A stretch of DNA of 54,773 bases, from the NCBI GenBank assembly GCA_016874755.1, contig VGTH01000038.1:1-54773 (forward strand), read 5' to 3'. Below, one piece after another: positions 54,460 to 54,773 of this stretch. The notes under the pieces are model-generated. The model worked only from the letters and a program-made list of their open reading frames with translations. It was not told the origin of the DNA and made no database searches. How positions within the stretch are numbered: position 1 is the stretch's first letter; the number at the start of each line of letters is the position of its first letter. A program made the translations under genes and the position numbers. This DNA comes from Deltaproteobacteria bacterium. GTDB lineage: Bacteria; Desulfobacterota; Binatia; UBA9968.

Positions 54460-54681
54460 ATGACGACAGGAAAGGTGAAGTGGTTCAACAATCAAAAGGG
54501 CTTTGGGTTCATTGAGCGCGAGGGCAGCAGCGTTGATGTTTTTGTTCATTATAGTTCGATTCTCTCCGATGGTTTTAAGTCGCTTGCCGAAGGGGACCTG
54601 GTCCAGTTCGAGATTAAGGATGGAGACAAGGGACCGCAGGCGATCCGAGCCGTTGTCAATAGGTGTGTAAAAAGATACTAG
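54460..54681 (+). CDS. cold-shock protein, CspA family
   Basis: The 73-residue protein is a standard cold-shock domain: [19 protein letters not shown] (RNP1), DVFVHYSSI (RNP2) and the closing GPQAIRAVV. It binds single-stranded RNA and DNA as a chaperone. The ATG at 54460 follows AAAAGGAGG at 7-nt spacing; the longer frame upstream is not coding. Two or more Csp paralogues are usual, so no gene letter is given. Confidence 0.93.
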   Translation: MTTGKVKWFNNQKGFGFIEREGSSVDVFVHYSSILSDGFKSLAEGDLVQFEIKDGDKGPQAIRAVVNRCVKRY

Positions 54682-54773
54682 GCGGCGACCCTCATCTCTT
54701 TGCCATTGTCATACTTCGTCCCGCGCGCTACTTTTCCGACAAGCTGTGGTGCGTTCAGTTTGCGGAAGCTCTT
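54678..54773 (-). CDS. 3-prime end of an unidentified CDS running off the window
   Basis: The minus strand is open from the edge to TAG at 54680-54678. It encodes [18 protein letters not shown] followed by [13 protein letters not shown]. This pattern (FRKLNxPxLVxxVxxG) resembles C-terminal tails of some transposases, from memory only. It converges on the cold-shock gene and overlaps its stop by 4 nt. Confidence 0.45.
   Translation of the reverse strand, partial: KSFRKLNAPQLVGKVARGTKYDNGKEMRVAA

Overview
The window is one stretch of a Gram-negative, aerobic or facultative bacterial chromosome. LpxC, RlpA, an Lgt-like protein and a peptidoglycan synthase point to a two-membrane envelope. Homodimeric pyruvate dehydrogenase E1, aconitase A and an NtrY-type kinase point to a proteobacterium-like aerobe. 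The mix of ABC substrate-binding-protein remnants, UbiD, CO-dehydrogenase-like subunits, LLM oxidoreductase and a sulfopyruvate-decarboxylase-like pair resembles environmental lineages once called deltaproteobacterial (Binatota, Tectomicrobia or Desulfobacterota-like). That placement is inference; no rRNA or close reference is present.

Layout. Positions 1-216 hold a 3-prime gene tail and five tandem hairpins, possibly the end of an IS200/IS605-type element. Positions 217-9409 hold glutathione reductase, a heme-oxygenase-like oxidase, an Fe-S (GlpC-like) protein, a secreted coiled-coil protein, a dead amidohydrolase, aconitase and an MBL hydrolase. Positions 9410-19248 hold rlpA diverging from a long co-directional block: yebC, ruvC, ruvA, ruvB, DUF2905, an NtrY-like kinase, a receiver-LpxC fusion, DUF2203, queG and a YbgC-type thioesterase. 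Positions 19258-22230 hold a broken substrate-binding protein followed by a two-subunit TPP decarboxylase, an LLM oxidoreductase and RidA. Positions 22417-25958 hold rpoZ, rpoH and coxG-coxM-coxS without a large subunit. Positions 26074-31808 (minus strand) hold UbiD, an ABC exporter with a NEW3-type membrane protein, trmL and dtd. Positions 31831-34472 hold a cupredoxin-like protein, an Lgt-like protein, a His-rich secreted protein and a truncated hydroxycinnamoyl-CoA hydratase-lyase. Positions 34515-45733 (minus strand) end in the aceE-aceF-lpdA operon, with a lipoate ligase diverging from it. Positions 46517-51854 look like a decayed island between a tRNA-Met gene and a partial copy of that tRNA's 3-prime end. 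The last part holds a phosphatase, homoserine kinase and a cold-shock protein.

The most striking item is at 15877-17166. An NtrX-like receiver domain is fused to a catalytically complete LpxC, directly behind its probable NtrY-like kinase, suggesting phosphorylation control of the committed step of lipid A synthesis. Other themes are five or six gene remnants, mostly catabolic, and many intergenic palindromes, several built from short repeated words.
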